Origin: Saprospiraceae bacterium
GTDB lineage: Bacteria > Bacteroidota > Bacteroidia > Chitinophagales > Saprospiraceae
Direction: 5' to 3'
NCBI GenBank assembly: GCA_020437045.1
Contig: JAGQWV010000157.1
Location: 1-10,552 of the forward strand
DNA: 10,552 nucleotides
Positions 7,335 to 10,552 of the stretch are shown here, in pieces. The position numbers and the translations under genes were made by a program. Position 1 is the first letter of the stretch. Each line of letters opens with the position of its first letter. Under the pieces are notes generated by a model. The model was not told the DNA's origin, did not search any database, and saw only the letters and a list, made by a program, of their open reading frames with translations.

Positions 7335-9605
7335 ATGAGAAATTTTCCTTGGGTCGGCATTCTAGTCACCATCATTGTGATGGTATTGTTCCTATGGCCT
7401 GGTTTTGGAGAGGTAATCATCCATCCAAACGGATTTCTTTTTTCCAAAGGTGGTGATGGTCTGAAAAACTACTTTAATCTCGGATACTACCTCAAATATG
7501 ATGACGGCTTGGCCTTTACCGGGGTCAACTACCCGTATGGAGAAAATCTACTTTTTACGGATACACAACCCATCTATGCGCTGATACTAAATTTCTTTGA
7601 TAACCATATTTGTTCTATCGGAAACTATAGCGTTGCGATAATCAATCTGTCTATTTTGTCCGGCATGATACTCGCTTCCGTGTTGCTCTTTCTCATCTTA
7701 ACCCACTATAATTTGCCTGGATGGTACTCCGTGATCATTGCCGTCTGCATCAGTTTACTGTCTCCACAGTGGGATCGCATTCACGGTCATTTAAGTTTAA
7801 GTTATGGTTTTGTTATTCCTTTAATTTGGTATTTGCTAATTCGTTATCAGGAATCTGCTGATAGTCGACGGCTGCTATGGTCTGCAATCTTGGGTTTGGC
7901 AGGATTTATTGTTGGAGGTCTGCACTTATACTATATTTTGATTAGCTCCGGATTTCTTTTTATGGTGTTATTTCTTGAATGGTTTTCCTCAAGGAAGAAC
8001 GTCCACCACCGGGCTTTTGATTGGTATCTTCTTCTTGCCGCTTTTGTTCCCTTAATCGCTTTGTGGTCCTTATCCACATTGACAGACATGACCCCAGATC
8101 GACCGATTTCACCTTATGGCTTCTTTGTTTATCATGCAAATCTCGCCAGTATTTTTTTGCCCCATTATGGATCCAGTACGATTCTTATGAATCAGTTATT
8201 TCATGTTTCCATGAATTGGGAGGGCCGGGCATTTATCGGCACAGCCTCGCTGATTTTTGTACTTGGTTTCCTGCTCCATCTAATCGTCCGGTTGATCCAT
8301 AATCCCGAAACGACTTCTCTGCTGGATACCAACATCAAGCGTTATGGCTTTGCCGCTTTTCTTATGCTACTGGTTGCAATGTGTATTCCCTTTGAGTGGT
8401 TACGGTTTATTCCGGACTTAATTAGTCCTCTTAAACAATTTCGCGCTCTCGGAAGACTAAGTTGGGTGTTTTTCTATGTCATCAATGTGATAGCTGCCAT
8501 TTATTTCTTCAAGTTGTTTAAAAGAATACAAAACCAAAGTTTTCATCCAACCTGGCGATTAACAATGATGGTCTTTCTTCTTAGTTCATGGATTTTTGAC
8601 GCTACATCTTTTTACTTAAATCACGGTCCGGTATCAATAGAAAAAAACGATAAACTGGAAAACAATAGTGAAGAATATTTAAATCGATTTAAAGAAGCCG
8701 GAGTAAAACCCGGAGATTTTCAAGCAATCTTCTCCTTGCCTCTGGTAGCGGTACGAACGGATAAAATGACGTTTGAAAACGATCTTTCCGCTCATAATGA
8801 AGCCATGAAATGCGCCTTTCACACCGGATTACCAATTGTGCAATCCAGTGCTTCAAGACCCTCCTTAAGTCAGACTTTTTCGAGCATCCAATTGATCTCC
8901 TCTCCAATGATTCGTAAGACCCGATTGAAGGATATGGATCAGCGCCCGTTATTAATGCTTCATACCAAAGGAAGTAATCTAAAACAAACTGAAATGCATT
9001 TGTTGGATCAGGGTTCTTTGCTTTGGCAAGATGAATATATTGAACTATTAGTTTTACCTATATCCGCTTTTGAGGACTCACTTTCTACCATTGAAAAAGA
9101 AATAGAAGAGATGTTGAAGGATAGTTTGGTACATAAGCATGGTAAAATGATTTGTTTTCCAAATTGTGATGGTGTTGTGTATCGTTCTTATGACCATTTA
9201 TCCGACGCCAGGGCGACCTTTTTTGGTGCCAGTGCTCTATCGGGCGAAGAAGATAAACTGATCTTGTTCGATAGTAACTACTTGGTTAGAGAAGGCGAGG
9301 AAAAAGAACTTTCTTTTTGGATTTACATCGACCCCCAATTTTCCGGGATGCCATCCTATGAGTATTTCAGTGGTGATAATGTAAGTGAGTTGTCATCCAG
9401 TGGTCGAAAAGAAAGCAGAGAAATTCCGGAAATCTATGAAAACTGGGTCCGTATAGGTATTCAGATGAATCCAGGAATTTACCATCGCTTAGTGCTATAT
9501 GGAAAAGGAACTACCGTGGATAATTTAATGATTAGAAATCAGAATCAACGCGTTTTAATTTCGGAACATCAACAAAACTTATTTAATAACTATCGGGTAA
9601 ACTGA
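7335..9605 (+). CDS. Polytopic GT-C-like membrane protein with C-terminal beta-sandwich-like module
   Basis: The 756-residue protein has about ten membrane segments between residues 6 and 425, then a large soluble part. The first loop carries an acidic stretch (SKGGDGLKNYF, 37-47; YDDGLAF, 55-61; NYPYGENLLFTD, 65-76), where GT-C glycosyltransferases hold their catalytic aspartates. KQFRALGRLSWVFF (367-380) resembles the FRxxGR motif near the end of the membrane part in similar proteins. The soluble tail (about 430-756) ends in a beta-rich segment (from about 612) with ELSFWIYID, ENWVRIGI and TVDNLMIRN, a pattern typical of jelly-roll carbohydrate-binding modules. A lipid-linked sugar transferase acting outside the inner membrane is the best guess, but I recognise no characterised family. 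A TTG at 7314 is possible, but it lies inside a promoter-like element; I therefore use the ATG at 7335, with AGGTAGA a few bases upstream. Confidence 0.75.
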   Translation: MRNFPWVGILVTIIVMVLFLWPGFGEVIIHPNGFLFSKGGDGLKNYFNLGYYLKYDDGLAFTGVNYPYGENLLFTDTQPIYALILNFFDNHICSIGNYSVAIINLSILSGMILASVLLFLILTHYNLPGWYSVIIAVCISLLSPQWDRIHGHLSLSYGFVIPLIWYLLIRYQESADSRRLLWSAILGLAGFIVGGLHLYYILISSGFLFMVLFLEWFSSRKNVHHRAFDWYLLLAAFVPLIALWSLSTLTDMTPDRPISPYGFFVYHANLASIFLPHYGSSTILMNQLFHVSMNWEGRAFIGTASLIFVLGFLLHLIVRLIHNPETTSLLDTNIKRYGFAAFLMLLVAMCIPFEWLRFIPDLISPLKQFRALGRLSWVFFYVINVIAAIYFFKLFKRIQNQSFHPTWRLTMMVFLLSSWIFDATSFYLNHGPVSIEKNDKLENNSEEYLNRFKEAGVKPGDFQAIFSLPLVAVRTDKMTFENDLSAHNEAMKCAFHTGLPIVQSSASRPSLSQTFSSIQLISSPMIRKTRLKDMDQRPLLMLHTKGSNLKQTEMHLLDQGSLLWQDEYIELLVLPISAFEDSLSTIEKEIEEMLKDSLVHKHGKMICFPNCDGVVYRSYDHLSDARATFFGASALSGEEDKLILFDSNYLVREGEEKELSFWIYIDPQFSGMPSYEYFSGDNVSELSSSGRKESREIPEIYENWVRIGIQMNPGIYHRLVLYGKGTTVDNLMIRNQNQRVLISEHQQNLFNNYRVN

Positions 9606-9666
9606 AGTCTTATTACATCTGACAATTTTTATGGATCTTTAAAGACCTTGATTAAAAAGAACGAGA

Positions 9667-10341
9667 ATGCTACGCTTTGAAGAATATTTACAGGAGTTTA
9701 ATGCCTCCGTTGATATAAAAGATTTTTTAATAAATCTGATTGTAGCGGCCGTTCTAGCTTTTCTCCTTAGGGTTTTTTATGTCCAATATGGTACCAGTGT
9801 GACAAATCGTCGCAAATTCAGCATGAACTTCATTCCTTTGGCCTTAACGACATTTGTGATTATTACGGTCATTAAATCGTCTTTGGCTTTATCACTCGGT
9901 TTGGTTGGTGCCTTGTCAATAGTTCGTTTTCGCGCAGCCATCAAGGATCCTGAAGAATTAACATACTTATTTCTAACCATTGCCATTGGTCTGGTAACCG
10001 GGGCCAACAAACCCATACTTGCTGTGCTGGCTTTGATCTGCATTTTACCCATCATTTATTTTAATCAATCGATCCGTAACAAAATGCCTGTTGCGGATGA
10101 TCGGATGTACATCAATATTCGCACTGATGTTACGGATGTGAAGAATATCGTTTCAATCATTGAGAAACATTTTCAATATCTCAGTTTGAAACGCATGGAT
10201 CAGCGGGATGGTAAACTCAATCTCACTTTTGTCTGTAAAGCCAATAGTCTGGAGAGCCTTGATGCTGCCCGTGCAGGACTAATGGCAATTTCGGAACAAA
10301 CATCTGTGTCATTTATCGACAAGCCGGACCTGGCCTCATGA
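9667..10341 (+). CDS. DUF4956 domain-containing membrane protein
   Basis: The 224-residue protein has three or four membrane segments (about 19-41, 54-72, 76-88 and 98-132) and a soluble C-terminal domain. The DUF4956 signature is clear: SLGLVGALSIVRFRAAIKD (76-94) followed by PEELTYLFLTIAIGL (95-109). The tail (about 143-224) alternates strands and helices (MYINIRTDVTDVKNIVSIIE, then LNLTFVCKA) like a ferredoxin- or ACT-type domain. Its function is unknown; in many bacteria DUF4956 genes lie beside genes for CotH-type kinases and VTC-type polyphosphate polymerase domains, which is neighbourhood knowledge and not shown here. The start follows an A-rich stretch (ATTAAAAAGAACGAG). It lies 61 bases after the GT-C-like gene, and its TGA overlaps the next gene's ATG as ATGA, which implies coupled translation. 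Confidence 0.92.
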   Translation: MLRFEEYLQEFNASVDIKDFLINLIVAAVLAFLLRVFYVQYGTSVTNRRKFSMNFIPLALTTFVIITVIKSSLALSLGLVGALSIVRFRAAIKDPEELTYLFLTIAIGLVTGANKPILAVLALICILPIIYFNQSIRNKMPVADDRMYINIRTDVTDVKNIVSIIEKHFQYLSLKRMDQRDGKLNLTFVCKANSLESLDAARAGLMAISEQTSVSFIDKPDLAS

Positions 10342-10552
10342 TCATCAAACAACCGCAGGAACATTTTTTCCCCTCCTCTCTCATCTTGTGGCTAACCCCG
10401 CTGCTTTTGGTTGGAGCCATCTATTTTGTATACTATCCCCGTTTGCAGCATGAACAAAAAACTGAAATTTTGCCCGCCGGCGACCAGATTATCTTCGACA
10501 ATGACCTGGAAACATTTGCCGGAGAACACTTTGTGTCGGATTCGTTCCTTTT
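10338..10552 (+). CDS. Membrane-anchored protein of unknown function, 5' part only (runs off the right edge)
   Basis: An ATG at 10338 overlaps the DUF4956 stop by four bases (ATGA) and opens a frame of 71 codons plus two bases to the window edge with no stop. The first 14 residues are polar (MIIKQPQEHFFPSS). One membrane segment follows (about 15-34, LILWLTPLLLVGAIYFVYY), then the beginning of an exported domain: basic/polar HEQKTEILPAGD, then IIFDNDLETFAGEHFVSDSF. The ending looks like the first strands of a beta-sandwich module, and resembles in character the C-terminal module of the GT-C-like protein nearby. Because it follows DUF4956, a CotH-type or polymer-related protein is possible, but nothing in the visible part proves this. 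Confidence 0.82.
   Translation, partial: MIIKQPQEHFFPSSLILWLTPLLLVGAIYFVYYPRLQHEQKTEILPAGDQIIFDNDLETFAGEHFVSDSFL

Noticed and set aside
9636..9645. Perfect 10-base palindrome TCTTTAAAGA between the GT-C-like and DUF4956 genes
   Set aside because: It is short and AT-rich, expected by chance, with no promoter element beside it.
9777..10055. Minus-strand frame of 92 codons inside the DUF4956 gene
   Set aside because: It is opposite the conserved DUF4956 signature and is best explained as a shadow.

Overview
The window most likely comes from a chromosome of a member of the phylum Bacteroidota. The class is uncertain; a Saprospiria-like or related marine or sludge lineage would fit. The support is a DUF4294 secreted protein, an OmpA-family protein with PD40 blades, a DUF4956 membrane protein, a mevalonate-pathway decarboxylase, A-rich translation starts without clear Shine-Dalgarno sites, and two exact matches to the Bacteroidota -7 promoter element TAnnTTTG. 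Base composition is moderate and even. I see no tRNA, rRNA, CRISPR array, insertion sequence or phage gene.

Left part, minus strand (1-1037): a secreted DUF4294 protein is followed after 48 bases by the 5' part of mvaD (diphosphomevalonate decarboxylase). mvaD runs off the left edge, so only its first 124 codons are present. The pair looks like one transcription unit.

The divergent spacer (1038-1378) separates this unit from a long plus-strand run. It holds a 30-base AT-rich near-perfect palindrome (1304-1333), followed 19 bases later by TATTTTTG (1353-1360) and then the start of the OmpA-family gene.

Plus strand (1379-10552): an OmpA-family protein (PD40 propeller blades, a regulatory-like beta domain and a peptidoglycan-binding domain) overlaps by one base a small PAP2-like membrane protein. 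Next come dapD (lysine/diaminopimelate synthesis), an M1-family aminopeptidase with a HEAT-like C-terminus, a polytopic GT-C-like membrane protein with a C-terminal beta-sandwich-like module, a DUF4956 membrane protein, and the 5' end of a membrane-anchored protein whose ATG overlaps the DUF4956 stop.

Much of the plus-strand run concerns the cell envelope: peptidoglycan anchoring, a peptidoglycan precursor enzyme, a possible lipid phosphatase, an exported peptidase and a possible glycosyltransferase. This may only be loose clustering. The part most worth following is the right end (7335-10552). The GT-C-like protein, the DUF4956 protein and the truncated protein may form an envelope-polymer or surface-modification locus whose defining genes lie beyond the window.
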